Assembly (NCBI RefSeq): GCF_035222485.1
Contig: NW_026946671.1
Coordinates: forward strand, 2,046,001-2,110,000
Source: Podospora pseudoanserina
Lineage: Eukaryota; Ascomycota; Sordariomycetes; Sordariales; Podosporaceae
Length of the DNA: 64,000 nt
Direction: 5' to 3'
Below, in pieces: positions 34,965 to 46,559 of this stretch (positions are counted from its first letter, which is position 1; each line of letters begins with the position of its first letter). The notes below the pieces were generated by a model. The model saw only the letters and a list, made by a program, of their open reading frames with translations, was not told where the DNA came from and made no database searches. Both the position numbers and the translations under genes were made by a program.

Positions 34965-37836
34965 CCTCTATCCAGTCCTCTCTCTCGGCCGCTGGTTCGT
35001 CTCAAGCACAGTTCGTCCGTCTGTCACTCCTTCTCCACCTGATGTTTGAGTTCCAGTTTGCGAATCGTAAGTTTCAATGACTTCAGTCTCGACCCCAGGT
35101 CTGAGGAGGATCGGCTGCGAATGATTGTCAATCTCGACCATCCACACTCGGCAGCCTCGTCGGGGATCCCTGGTAGTCGCTGCTGTGTTCGGCCAGTCTG
35201 GTTGTGGTCGGACAGGCGGTGTTAGTGTCGGGTAGTTGAGGATTATGGCACGGGGGATTATTGACGACGATAGCAACGGGAGTATGTGTGACGATGAGGC
35301 TTTCGGGACTGGCTGCAGTTTAAGACGCTCAGCTTGAGATTCCAGTGGTCCCAGAGGCCAAAACTGGTGCGTTCTCGCGGGGACGTAGCTTTCCCCAATC
35401 GGTTCTAGAAGGCTGCCAGGCCCAGTCACCGGAAGTGAGCCTTGGCTGCTGTGGGAAGTCCCCCTCGCTACTGTACACGCCGGAATGGCGAAATGGAACC
35501 CCCGCTCTGCCCCAGAACCTGGATCCTAATTTCCACCACTGAAGCACCACTGTGCTGAGCTGAGGTAGTGAGCCTGCCGGACCGGCAGTGATAGAGACCT
35601 ATGATGCTACCGGTATTTGTCACTCGAAGCACTGTCCGAGCGTGTTTGTCGAGCTATCAGGTGACTAGTGATTTGGTAACAGCAACTGGACCTCCTGGGA
35701 AGAAGAAAAGGAAGGATTATGGTGTGGGGAGAAGCTGACCAAATGCCGGCTCGTTTCGCATCCCCTTGCGATTCCATTCGTCTTGCTGTCCTTCCATTGC
35801 AGGTTCTGCGCAACTGCAACCCCCGCCAAACGGGACAACAGCGAAAGAGGCATGGCTCAGGCAAGGCGACATGGGCGAGGGTCGCTGTGGTGTTGACAGG
35901 CTCTGGCTGGGCGAGATGGTTCCTGGCATGACCGTCCCTTGGCAAGTGTTGGCACGCCTGGCAGCTGTTGACGCTGGTTTGGCAGGTTACACGAGAACTC
36001 GAAGCTGGGCCAATCAGCAGCCAGTAATTGCATTGCTGCGCCCCACAGGGTCCGAGCACATTGCGATTGGGACCTCACTTCTCCTTTTTCGGACTAGCAT
36101 CCACCTCCTCAAGCCAAGGTCAACTGCAAGGACAATCAACAGCATCACCATTCACAGACAACAGACAACAGCTGGGAGAGAGCATCTCAGTCACAGCATG
36201 GTATCAAATTCAAGGTGGCGACAGCTTCAAACATCTGACCGATCGTCGCTTTTCCGACATAACCACAGAGCAAGAGCAGAGTCCCTCTGCAGCAGATGAA
36301 GGGGCGGGAGATGCGCAAAGAAGATTGAACGTTGGTTTCAACAGGTCCTTGGATTGATTGGGACATGCACGGGACGAAATCTGCGCCAAGAACCACACTT
36401 TTTCAATACAAACATTTTTTCAACACTGCATCGCCAACACCCACCATCCATCATCCATCACCGTCATCTTTTCTGTCTTGTCCCTTTTTTTCCTTGGCCA
36501 TTTCATCGGTTCCTTCGGAGCTGGACTGCCGAACATGAGAGCGGAAAACGGAGGCCCGAAACAACGTCACAGTCCGGAAGAGTTCTCCGAACGATCACTG
36601 ACTGCGGGTCCATCTGGTCTGGTTTTGTCAAGACAACCATGACATGTAGGGCTGACGGTTCCCGGGTGCCGCCATCCGAAAAAGATATCCTCGCCGATCC
36701 ATCACTTCTTCTTGTGTTGGTCTTTGGTTATCAACAGCTTTCCACGTGGTCTGGCGACGGCGGCACATTCTCTACATTTTCTTTGGTGTTGACATGTCGT
36801 AGAGGAATCTAACAAGTGTCAGAAGAGGTGTCACAGCGCATGCTGTGTGCCCACTGAGAGCCTACCCGAGACAAGTCTACATATACATTACACCCTGCTG
36901 TTTGGCTGGCTTTTATATCGAAATACCGTCACACGGTATTGATATTCCGTTCTTTGCCCCAAGCCTGTCATGAATATTCGATGTTTGCCATTCCCATAAC
37001 TACATACAACCCGGAGGCGACAAGCCACACCACCAAATGATCGCGATTCAGCCGCTTCGACTTCCAATGAGGGACACTGTGTTTCCTCCTGGACAGTGCA
37101 GACAGTCAATTGCACTCACCTCTCACATCCTGCAAAGAAACCGCTTGCTTCTTCCATCGGGTGAAGATGGCACCACACTTTTTATCGGGACTTTTTGCAA
37201 CACGAGCTTGTTGGTGGACCGCAGCACTCAAAGTGGAAACTATCATTAAATAAAGCGCGACGACAGGCATCTCCCTGGCGACCTTCCACCGGACGTCGCG
37301 GATACGGCCACTGACTCGCAGGTCTTTCAGCATGTCCCATACTCAGAGATAAGCTGAAGGTATTCCCGACCTGCTGTTGTCAAGCCGCATAATCTCGATA
37401 GTGGCAGGGGCGGCACAAATCCGTGGACATGCCCACGCTGACCAAGCATGATGGTAGGGGTCAGTGTCCCTATCAGGCGTGATGCCGGCGCAATACACCC
37501 TCGTACCCGCGCCTGAAGCACCACCGTCGCGACAAGCCCACAGTGGGGTGTTGCCTCTCTCGTGTCTTGTGGTGATCAGTGGAGAGTTTTGACGCACTGC
37601 CGGCCTGCCGGTTCCCAACTGCTGGCTGGCGTGACTGGTTGGAGAAAACTTCCATTTTTCAGCGTGTTTATTAAATCTTGTCCCTCCTTCAACCACCTCC
37701 TTCAACTTCATCACGGTTCACCACCTTCCAGTCTTTACGGTATTTCACGTTGTTTTCCAACAAAAACAGCACCACACATTCGTTCTTCATACATACACTC
37801 GTTAGTATACTTTTTACAAAACCAACCACGGCCATA
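34965..37836. other. Long intergenic region (2.9 kb)
   Basis: Flanked by the starts of two divergent genes (Clr5-ankyrin minus, GPI protein plus), so it contains both promoters. Open frames of up to 177 codons occur (35766-36299) but overlap others on the opposite strand and have no motif. The last 150 bp, CT-rich, look like the 5' UTR of the GPI protein gene. Confidence 0.4.
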
Positions 37837-38484
37837 ATGCGCTCCTCCACCATTTCCGTCCTCCTCGGCGCTGCCTCCATGGTCGCTGCCATCCAGATCA
37901 CCTCCCCTTCCAAGAACGACGTTGTCGACCTCTCGGCCGGCGTCAAGGTCGAGTGGTCCACCGTCAACACCGACCCTGACTCGGCCCACCTCTTCCTCGT
38001 CAACATGGCCTCGGGCCACACCCCCTATAACAAGGACCTCGGTGAGGTCGACCTCTCGACCGGCTCCATCGTGATCACCGAGAAGGACGTCCCCGAGGAC
38101 GGCGCCTTCCAGTTCAACTTCCAGAGCGTCAAGCAGAACAACATGGGCATCCTCGCCCAGAGCGAGCAGTTTGAGAACAAGAAGGAGGAGGGCAAGGACA
38201 AGGACGAGACCACCACCAAGGCCACCACCACCACAGGAGGTGCCAAGACCACCTTGACCACTGCCACCACCGCTGCTACCGCCGCTACCACCACTGGCGC
38301 CGATTCCGAGGACACCGACGATGAGGAGACTGAGACCAGCAGCACTTCTACTGGCACCTCCACCGGTACCGCTGCTGCTGCTTCTGGCACTTCTTCGGAG
38401 ACCCCTGAGAGCGGTGCTGCTGGTCTTGCTGTCAAGGGCACCATGCTCGCCCTCGTTGCTGGTGTCTTAGCTGTCGTTGCCTAA
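37837..38484 (+). CDS. GPI-anchored Ser/Thr-rich protein with Kre9/Knh1-like domain
   Basis: Predicted 215 aa, single exon. Signal peptide at residues 1-18, then a beta-sandwich-like domain (about 20-115) that begins IQITSPSKNDVVDLSAG and contains VKVEWSTV, as in the Kre9/Knh1 N-terminal family. After a charged linker (KKEEGKDKDE) comes a Thr/Ala/Ser-rich stalk (about 125-195), likely O-mannosylated, and a hydrophobic C-terminus (GTMLALVAGVLAVVA) preceded by small residues, the usual GPI-attachment signal. The frame is open upstream to 37678, but the signal peptide fixes the start at 37837. Strong GC-ending codon bias suggests high expression. Role: cell wall or plasma membrane surface protein; exact function unknown. 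Confidence 0.9.
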   Translation: MRSSTISVLLGAASMVAAIQITSPSKNDVVDLSAGVKVEWSTVNTDPDSAHLFLVNMASGHTPYNKDLGEVDLSTGSIVITEKDVPEDGAFQFNFQSVKQNNMGILAQSEQFENKKEEGKDKDETTTKATTTTGGAKTTLTTATTAATAATTTGADSEDTDDEETETSSTSTGTSTGTAAAASGTSSETPESGAAGLAVKGTMLALVAGVLAVVA

Positions 38485-38984
38485 GTCTACGGAGAGTGAT
38501 ACCACTGTCCGTGTCAAGGGGTCATGTCAACTTTGAGGTTGGGTGTGAAGAGAGCGGTCCTGGGGAAAAGGGCCAGGGAGTTGGGTGCGTGAGCTCTGGA
38601 GAGGTCATAGTCGTTGATGTAATGACATAATAATGAGAGTTCATGCATTTGGTGTTTTACGAACTCTGTCATCTTCTGGCGCTTTGCGTGTGATAATGGG
38701 TACATGGATTGGGATATGTAATGAGAAACACTTTGGATTAGATATAGACAATACTTAACATGTATTTGACGAAACAAAGGAGTGAGCTATAACGATTGCC
38801 ATTGGTGTACTGCTCAATATCAACCTTACATGTTCCTTTGAGACGCATCGAGGCGGCGCAAGGGGGCACAGCATGTGATCGGCAGTCGACATTTCCAGAA
38901 ACACATCATACATAGAACTAGGAGTAGCATGCTGAGAAGCTTCCACGCCACCGCCTTCTCTGTCCAAAGCCTCCCCTATGCCTC
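38485..38984. other. Intergenic between convergent genes
   Basis: About 500 bp holding the 3' UTRs of the GPI protein (plus) and of the decayed CBM-like gene (minus). Nothing else seen. Confidence 0.35.
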
Positions 38985-40695
38985 TCAAGTCTCAATCGTC
39001 GTCACAGGCACAACAACAAAATTGTCAAAGCTCATATTCACCACCGTGTTGGCAACAGTAGACCGAACCTCCAGCTGCAACACATTGCGCGTCGGGTTCG
39101 CATGGCAATCAAAAGTACTGCTCCTCTGCATCTAGTCAAACGCCGCCCCATTGCCTGAGTGCATCGTGGTAACGCCAACCTTGACCGACCACCCGACACC
39201 GCTTTGGCTGTTGGTCGTGAGCTTGGTGTCATAGTACAGCCTATACCTCACGCCCGCGACGCAGGTGATGGTCTGGCCGTATGTCAGGTTGGACGGCCCA
39301 CGGGGTGGACGTTGTAGCCGGTGTAGAGGTGGAGGAAGTGTCTGCCTTGGGGGGTGATATGGTTGGTGGTTGTTCCGACGGAAGAGGTTCCGCCGCTGCC
39401 GGTGGTGGCGAGGTTGTTCCATCCTCGGAGGCTGTTGCCTTCGAGATTGCCATTCTTGATGGGTGACGCCGCTGCGGCAACGGTTGGGCAGGCGGAGGCG
39501 GAGGCAGAAGCGGTTGTGGTGACGGTTGTGGTGAAGGAAGAGACCTGGATCGAGGTTTCAAGCTGGATTTGGGTATGAGTCTCAGTCTCGACTTGTGTCT
39601 GGATGAGGGTGGCGGTTTGAGTCTGGATTTGGGTCTCAACCAGAGTCTGAGTCTGGGTCTCAACCTCAGTTTGGGTTTGTATGAGAGTCTCAGTCTCAGT
39701 CAGAGTCTGGGTCTGAGTCTCGGTGTGAAGCTGGGTATCGGTGTGGAAATGGGATTCGGTGTGGAAATGAGTGTCGGTCTGGACATGAGGGTCTCGGTCT
39801 CAATGTGGACCTCGGTGATGGTCGAGACAAGAGTCTCCGCAGTCGCTGTCTCGGTCACAGTCTCCACAACAGGAGGAAGCGTGGCAGTTTGGGTCTTCGT
39901 GACAGTGGCAACATCTTGCGAGGCGATGTGGATGGTTGTCTGAACCTCGACCCGGGTGATGGTGAACACAATGGTCGTGGCAGCAGGGCAATCGGTGGCA
40001 GCTGATGTGATGGTCTCGTCAATGGTGGTGATATCGGTCGGCGCCGAGGTGTCCGTCTCGACAGTGTACTCGGAAGAAATCTCAGTCCCAGTGGGCTCAG
40101 AAGAGGGCTCGGTCTCTCTAGGGTCGATCAAGGTAGCCGACTCGGTAGCAGAGACGTATGAAGTGACAGCGCTCGCGGTGACAGTTGTGATGCCGATGCA
40201 AGAGCAGGCCGAGGTAGCCTCAGCAGGCGAGATGGACAATGCGTCCAAGCAGCTATCGTGCCGCTTGAACCTCCCATGCCCATTCCCATGATTTTCCTTT
40301 CCCTTTCCATGATGATCTCTGCCCTTGCCCTTGCCCTCTTTGCCCTTAGCCTTCTCCGTAGCCTTGGGCTTCTTGGAGCAAGTTTTGTGCGAAGGGGTTG
40401 CGGCCAAGCTGCTGGTACTATCGATTTGTCAGTAATGTTCTTGGGTGAAGATACCAGTATCTGTTTGGACTTACACGGTAGGCGTGACGGTGATCGCGTC
40501 GGTAGTTTGCAAGACACCTGTGCAGAAGGCGCTGGCAGCATCGACGGACTGGATGAAGCACCAATGCACATTGTCCTCATGACACGCACCATCCTCTCCA
40601 CGCTTGATATTCTTATTGGAGACACCGCGGGCTGGACTGGCCGTGACACTTCCGGCGAGGAGAAGGCCGCCAAGTAGAGCAGATGAAAGATACAT
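38985..40695 (-). pseudogene. Secreted Thr-rich protein with CBM-like C-terminal domain, disrupted
   Basis: The start at 40695 gives a signal peptide (MYLSSALLGGLLLAGSVTAS) and a Cys-containing N-terminal part. A 57-bp intron (40418-40474) joins to a basic KGKGRDHHGKGKE region and a long Thr/Val/Glu-rich stalk. To the left of about 39790 the logical continuation sits in another frame (a QTQT/ETET repeat), and near 39297 it changes frame again into SNLTYGQTITCVAG, a jelly-roll, CBM4_9-like domain. A TAG at 39132-39134 then interrupts that domain, after which the same frame stays coding (RNVLQLEVRSTVANT) to a natural TGA at 38985. So two single-base shifts and one stop (CAG to TAG) break it. 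No GT-AG intron explains the shifts. Sequencing error is the alternative for the two shifts. Confidence 0.72.
39540..39790 (-). repeat. Thr/Gln/Glu-rich coding tandem repeats
   Basis: About 250 bp of degenerate 6-bp periodicity (GAGACT, CAGACC and similar on the minus strand), coding alternating Thr with Gln, Glu or His in the stalk of the decayed CBM-like protein. One of the two frame changes of that gene lies at its right edge, as expected of slippage-prone repeats. Confidence 0.75.
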
Positions 40696-41774
40696 GACTG
40701 CGTTGGCGGTTGAAAGAACGACTGAGGTAAGATGATATTCAAAGGAATGGATGGGTTGGTGAACGAATGTCAACCTTAAACCCTACGTTCAGGCAGAGAA
40801 CAGCTAGAAAATGAAGGAACAGAGTGACTTCAAAAGAGCAACATGTCCCAGAAGACTTCGAAGTCCATTTTATCAAGGTCTCTCAATCCCCATGACCGTG
40901 ACCGCCAAGCTATCAATCTGCTAAACTATGTGCAGGCCTCCTTTTCAGGGTCCCAACCCTAGATATGCATGACGTGAGTCTCTCTGCAGTCTCCCTGACA
41001 CAGCCATGAAGCACAATGGCCTAAGGTCCTCGAGATGGGTGTGAATTCCCCTTGCCCCTATTTTCACTGCGCTCACAAGATGTCCTCACTGCTTGTCTTC
41101 TCTCAGACAAGTCGCTTAACTGCCTGGCACACCCACACAAATGCCTGTGACTGACGCTATAGTATCACTCCGTAATTTCTCATAGCAGGCGCACTGCGCT
41201 AAAGAACCATCAGCATCAACGTCAAAGATACGGATTTGGACAACAATGCGATTCTCCCCACTGACACTAAAACGAAGAGGGACTCGCTTGGCTGGGCATC
41301 GGCCCCGCAAAGACTTGAAACAATCAGGTCAGCATTGCGTTTGTTTTCAGAGACTACATAAAGGGTCCTTATCATCTTATTTTGGAAGCAGTTGTGAGCA
41401 ACACCAGTTTACCTTCCACCCAGAGTACTCTTGCAGATGGTATAGTCCCGGGTCCATGCTCACAGCCAAGACAACGTCGAACATGGCGTCATAGAGCATG
41501 GCATAAATCCAGCAAGCCAAACTCAAAGGACCAAATATGGCCATGGGGAGAAAAGACAACAAGGAATGATCTGTAAACCAGGTGTTAGTTTCAATGTCAA
41601 GTTCTCCGCAGTCCGGAGACTCTTACCAAAGAACTATCGCCTTCGACAAATCGTCTCCCAAACCTCCGTCTCCAACAGATGCTCTGCTCCATCCCATCTC
41701 CAAGGTCCACGAATTCTAAAATTAGGGTTTACATTCGCCCCCAATGCCCAAGCAATGGCCAACCTCCACTCCCT
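40696..41774. other. Intergenic, no gene recognised
   Basis: About 1.1 kb. The left part is the promoter of the CBM-like pseudogene, and the right part is the 3' flank of the flavin monooxygenase. Short overlapping frames only. Confidence 0.35.
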
Positions 41775-43526
41775 TCATTCCCACGACCTCTTGACAATCT
41801 CTGCGAGCCCAACTGCGGAGTTCATATCCAATGCTAGCTGGTACACATAGCTCTCATGATCGTTACCATATCTGATCCGGCTATCCTTGCCATGTAACAA
41901 CCTGTAGTGCGGCTCATCCTCCGGCCTCAACTCAGGCACCCTTTCTGGAACCATGATGCTCAGAATCCACAGCTGAGCCTGCATCTCCGCCAACGGCGGG
42001 ATCGCCCCTAGACTTGGTCTCAAGAACCCAATGAATCCCACTGTTGGGTCTCTGTCGTGCCAGATATTTCTCATGTTGGCCTCTTCTGCCGTGGGGTAGT
42101 GATCTCTGTCTAGAAAAGGAAAGGTTTGCTTGTAGCCTGTACAGCAGATGACAATGTCGGGCTTGATATTCCCGTCTTTGACCCTCTGAAACTCCGGCCG
42201 TCCATTGTCTTGAAAGTGTATCTCTCCGTCGGAGGAGACTGCCTCGGGCCAAGGGGCCAAGTCAATCTGTCGATCATTGGTGGAAGGTACGGGCGACTGG
42301 ATGATACCGGAGCGGATGCGGTCGACAAGACTTCTTTTGGAGTTGAGACGATAGGGGTACGAGATGTAGGGAGATGCTTTGCTGCTCTTGTTGAAGAAAA
42401 CTGCAATGAAGAGATCAGTCTGAGAGTTCCTAAGGTACGCGGTCTAGCTATTGAAAAAGGGAGAAAAGCTTACTTTTGCTAACATGGTTCTTCTCTGGGG
42501 AAGGTTCTCTGACAATCTGGTCGAGACCTCCTGAAGTTCCGGTGTTCAGCCACAGTATTCCTTTGACGTACCGGTCGTAGAATGTCCATAGGGCATTGGA
42601 GTTGCGCAACAGAGGGTGGACATAGGCTGTGTCGAAGAGACTTGCTCGGGCATTGTCCGATGGTACTGTTAGAGTGCTATTGGGTGTACCCCCAAGGACA
42701 GAAAACAAGACGGGACTGAGGTTTCTCTGAGACTACAGTGTCAGCAAAGACCAATTACCAACGGGAATGCCGCGCTCTTGAGTGTCACGAAAATCCAATC
42801 ATGGCGGACCAACCTTGGGTGCAAAATGGAAGCCACTGCGGTGGCACATCACAACCTGCTTGGTGGGTGAGGTAACGGCCAGGTACGCTATATCTGCTCC
42901 TGTCTCGCCGCTTCCAAGCATCATGACTGTCTTATTAGTTCCAAACTGTGAGCTGGATTTGAACTGGGATGAATGCATCACCAAGGGCACATGGTCCTCC
43001 AGCCCCGGGATTTCGGGCAGGTTAGGGGTGACATGCAGGCCAGAGCACACTGCAATCGCATCACAGGTCCAACTCTTTTGCTTCCCCGTTCCTTTGGCTG
43101 AATACGTAATTGTATGACCCTTGCCTTTGATGTTGGGCTTCACCGATACCACAGTGGTGGAGAGTTTGATTTGGGACCAAAGCTTGAATTTGTCACAGTA
43201 CTCGTGGAGATACTCGACGTAGCGCTCGGCAGAGACGAAGTCGGGGTCGTCGTCACGGAGACGGAAGTCTAAGAAGGAAGTAAGCTGCATAGAACTGACA
43301 AGCTGTGAATTTTGCCTATGTTAGCCTTGTGAGTTAAGTGTGCCGTTGAGACTCAATAGACCTCGGCATCTTCATAGGTCCTGGCTTGAAATGTGCCGCC
43401 GATGGTGTCTTCGCTCTCGAATAACAGTGTTTCAATGGGCTCAGCGCCGAGGAAAGTGTGAGCAGAAACAAGATATGTCAGAGTAACTAGTCCTGAAGGA
43501 CCTGCTCCGATGACTGCAACCTTCAT
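41775..43526 (-). CDS. Flavin-containing monooxygenase (FMO-like)
   Basis: Predicted 510 aa from four exons: 43526-43362, 43302-42814, 42726-42474 and 42400-41775 (introns of 59, 87 and 73 bp; the first has an unusual GTCTAT donor). It opens with MKVAVIGAGPSGL, with the FAD-binding GAGPSG at 7-12. The FMO region TYEDAELVSSMQLTSF spans the first splice, and a second Rossmann motif, GSGETG, near 175-180 binds NADPH. In between, the VMHSSQF segment corresponds to the FMO fingerprint. The C-terminal part has CCTGYKQTFPF, typical of this group. The family oxygenates N, S or carbonyl groups of small molecules. Cytosolic or ER-associated; substrate unknown. Confidence 0.9.
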
Positions 43527-43871
43527 GTTTACAAAGCGGTTGCTATTCGGTATTCACAGACCCAGAAAGAAAGAAGAGAGCAGGGGAACAAAAGGTTTGA
43601 GTGTAGTGAAGAAAGGGGCATAGCAAATACATGTAGTCTCAACAGTTCTTTCTAATCTTTCCACTCAACATTCAACGGCTGTGATGCGTGATACCGGCCG
43701 CATGATGGTCAAAAATGCGAGGACTCGATCACCCCAATTTGAGTATTTCTAGTCAGGCTGGTGTTGTTTCCCAAACAGAAGAATAGAACGACCTGCGGTC
43801 AGCAATATGAGTTCTTGGTATGGGGACGGTTGTTATCAAGAGGTATTACTCATGAATATGCATAACACATC
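43527..43871. other. Upstream region of the FMO gene
   Basis: About 345 bp with the presumed FMO promoter. No other element was recognised before the hAT-like target copy at 43872. Confidence 0.35.
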
Positions 43872-43879
43872 CTGCATTC

Positions 43880-44230
43880 CAGGGGGGGGAGGGGGCTATG
43901 GGTCAAGTCCGGCTTGACTTGACGGTCAAGTCAAGGAAGCAAGTCAAGCCAAGCCGGCCTTTTTCTGGCCAAGTCAAATGAAGCCCTTTTACTGGCTTAA
44001 CTTATAAATCTAGCAAGCCGCTTAGGCCTATATATATATATATATTTAAGTACCGGCCAAAAGTCTAGCCAGGATTCCGGCTCTATACTCTCGGGCCGAA
44101 AAAACACTTGGGGACTTCTAAGTTCGGCTTGTTAAGTTGGTGATGGCGTCAACCAAGCCAGGCCTGAGGAGCCTCAAGACAAGCCAAGCCGAGGTCTCGG
44201 CTTGCTTGACTTGGCTCATTGCCCACCCTG
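43880..44230. mobile_element. Non-autonomous hAT-type element (MITE), 351 bp
   Basis: The flanks carry the same 8 bp, CTGCATTC, at 43872-43879 and 44231-44238. The left end starts CAGGGGGG and runs into GGGCTATGGGTCAAGTC; the reverse complement of the right end reads CAGGGTGGGCAATGAGCC, then AAGTCAAGC. CAGGG ends with 8-bp target duplications are characteristic of the hAT superfamily. The body holds many CAAGTCAAG/CAAGCCAAGCC motifs in both directions, likely subterminal transposase-binding repeats, and an AT-rich centre with a (TA)n run. No coding capacity. Differences between the two ends are mostly transitions, compatible with RIP or age. Confidence 0.8.
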
Positions 44231-44463
44231 CTGCATTCCATCATTACCTTAAGAAATGGTGTCTGAACCCTCGAATGCCTCTTAACAGCTGCCCCATTAC
44301 TTGATCCAATGACTTCCACGGCGATGACTCTACGGCTTAAGCCATGAGGGGAGGTTCGGTTAACTGTTCCACACCCTCTCTTCCTCCGTATTTCAAAAAA
44401 AAAAGGAGGAAGAAGACCAAAAAAAAGACCAAGATCAAAAAGCAAGATAGACGACGGGAATTG

Positions 44464-44551
44464 AGCCCGACGTGGGGGTCGAACCCACAACCTTGAGATG
44501 ACGGAGGAACTCCTTAAGAGTCTCACGCTCTACCGATTGAGCTAGCCGGGC
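44464..44551 (-). tRNA. tRNA-Lys (anticodon CTT) with intron
   Basis: The reverse complement starts GCCCGGC and ends in GTCGGGCT. D arm GCTC/GAGC, anticodon stem TGAGA/TCTCA with loop CTCTTAA, T arm GTGGGTTCGACCCCCAC. The anticodon is CTT. An intron of about 15 nt sits 3' of the anticodon at the canonical place, leaving 73 nt in the mature tRNA. A T5 run lies about 20 bp downstream on the minus strand (near 44440) and would end RNA polymerase III transcription. Confidence 0.93.
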
Positions 44552-45128
44552 GGGCTCGTGTGCCTACCAGGATTTGGTGTGGTTGTGAGCAGAATCTGGG
44601 ATTGACACTGGCATTGGAGATATTTTTGTGTGTCGTTGAAGCTTCTCTGTCTAGGGCTGAGTGGGGGTCAAAGCTCGTGGCGCAGTGTGGCCGGCCAAGT
44701 GGGGCGGGGCGGGTGTGTGCCAGGCTTCCACCCACTGGACTGGAAACCAGTCAGCCACTGACGGTAGCAGGGGCCGGTCTTTTGCCCAGTCGCTTCGAGT
44801 GGTGAAGCACTCGCCAAGAAGATATGAATAGACGGCATCAAGATCTCAACTCCATCCATCGTCGAACATGTCATCCCCGATCCTGGCTCAGGGAACTGCT
44901 CACTATCGGTTGGCATCAGTTTCCGACGGCCTTTCAACTACTGCCTGTCGAACACCGCCAGGATGATCTACCAAAGGAATTCACGATGCTTGCCAGCGCA
45001 CAGGGGAAGGGTAAAGATTATGGATTGGGCTTTGAAGACATAAAATGATGGCTTTCCATCCCCATTTCTGACATTGAAACAGCATCTCAACCTTCTATCT
45101 CAACCATCTCATTCGACACTCGGTCAAC
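44552..45128. other. Intergenic, promoter of the secreted protein
   Basis: About 580 bp. The 60 bp before 45129 are CT/CA-rich as in a short leader. Two open frames (44560-44805, 44824-45048) have no support. Confidence 0.35.
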
Positions 45129-46277
45129 ATGGGCTTCTCCCTCACCTCCCTCCTCGCTACGGCGTCTTTGGCCCTCGCGATTCCACACGACTTCCAGATT
45201 GGAGAACGGGCCCCAGTCAGCACCATCGACATCCGATACCGACATGACAAAGTCACCAAAAAATACGCTCTCGCTGTCTTGGACAGAGATACACACCAAG
45301 TTCTTGCTCGTGTTTGCGATAAATCCATCAGATCGGGTGCCTTTTCGGCCCTGCCTATCCACGTTGATGCCGACGGTGAAGCCTTTGGGACCATCACTGT
45401 CGGATCTCGCACCCATGCAATCGGGCACCGCTCACGCCAAGTTGACTGCTGGAGCATGTACAGCAATCATGCCGCCACAGTGACCTGCCATGTGTCTCTC
45501 AGGCACTTGCCGGCACTGGATTTTGATGCGTTAGCTCACGACACACCGGCGCCACCCTGTTTCGACAACTTTCCCTTGGTAGAGCAAAGCGATGTGGATG
45601 GGACTCCCTCCAACGTCACCCAGCTCGAGCTTGCCCAACATGAAATTGGTAACGAGGGGTTGGAGACTGTCCAGGCCCAGGACCAACTTCCGTCACACCC
45701 AACCTTGCGTGCCAGACAAGGTTCCATTCTCCGCTGCCCTCCTTACCGCGAGGCCAGACTGGTCGGCGATGGCAACCCCCATCAGAACTACTTTCATGTT
45801 CAAATGACGGTAAGCTTGCATTCTTCTTCTCACCATGGCCAACCTCGCTAACCAATCTTGCAGAGCAAAGGAAGATGCACCGACGGCGACTGCGAGATCA
45901 GCTACGAAACCTCGGAGACTAAAACCTTCTCATGGACAGCGTCAGCCTCCATTGCTGGCTGGATCTCTGGTGGATTTGCTGTCGAAAAGTCGCACTCGTT
46001 CGCAGAGAATTTCAATTGCGTCGGCAAGGAGGGGCATGACACGAATATCTGCGTGTGGCAGATGATCGCACACACAGCGTATACCGTCCAGAACTATATC
46101 GTATACCCCTGTTCTAATAATGCAGTCCCTGATGGAGACCCCTTCATTCTCTGGTCTCCCAACGCAAACAACGTTGGGAGCGAGTACTATTGCGTCAGGA
46201 ACACATGCCGCGCAGGCAAAGGCGATAATTGGTGGGACAAAAGCCCAAGCAGGCCGGGAGGACCTCGCGACTGGTAA
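45129..46277 (+). CDS. Secreted cysteine-containing protein, family unknown
   Basis: Predicted 364 aa from exons 45129-45809 and 45864-46277 (54-bp GT-AG intron). Signal peptide at residues 1-17 (ending ASLALA). The first half (about 18-195) contains potential N-glycosylation (NVT) and no motif I know. A dibasic-like site LRARQG lies near the boundary and could be a Kex2-type cleavage point. The second half is different in character: GRCTDGDCEISYET, then a Trp/Ser-rich stretch SWTASASIAGWISGGFAVE, and several further Cys that could pair. This two-part layout suggests a pro-region plus a compact disulfide-bonded secreted domain. I cannot name the family. It is probably an extracellular or surface protein. 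Confidence 0.75.
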
Positions 46278-46559
46278 CCCGCGGTTCATTACTGTTTTCG
46301 GGTGTTTGGAGTTTTGGTAGAGGAAGAGCATGTTTAAGTTCATTTGTATCCTGTATATATGGTGGATCGGTAACTCAACCACTCTAATATGAGGGGGCTG
46401 TGGCTCTCCGGCAAACACATGATTACAAGCCATTAGCCCCATCCAAGCTACGCAATGAAAGCTTGAACAACGTGGTTCAAGGCACGTAGACTACTCCATC
46501 TTTTCTTGAATGTTCCATATGTCAAACGACTCCTTTCGGTTTCCCCGCCAACTTCCAGT

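Noticed and set aside
35607-36357. Dense overlapping frames (up to 177 codons) between the Clr5-ankyrin and GPI genes
   Set aside because: GC-rich promoter DNA commonly gives long open frames on both strands. No motif or splice evidence.
39800-39991. His-rich minus-strand frame looking like a metal-binding protein
   Set aside because: It is a shifted reading of the Thr-rich stalk of the CBM-like gene.
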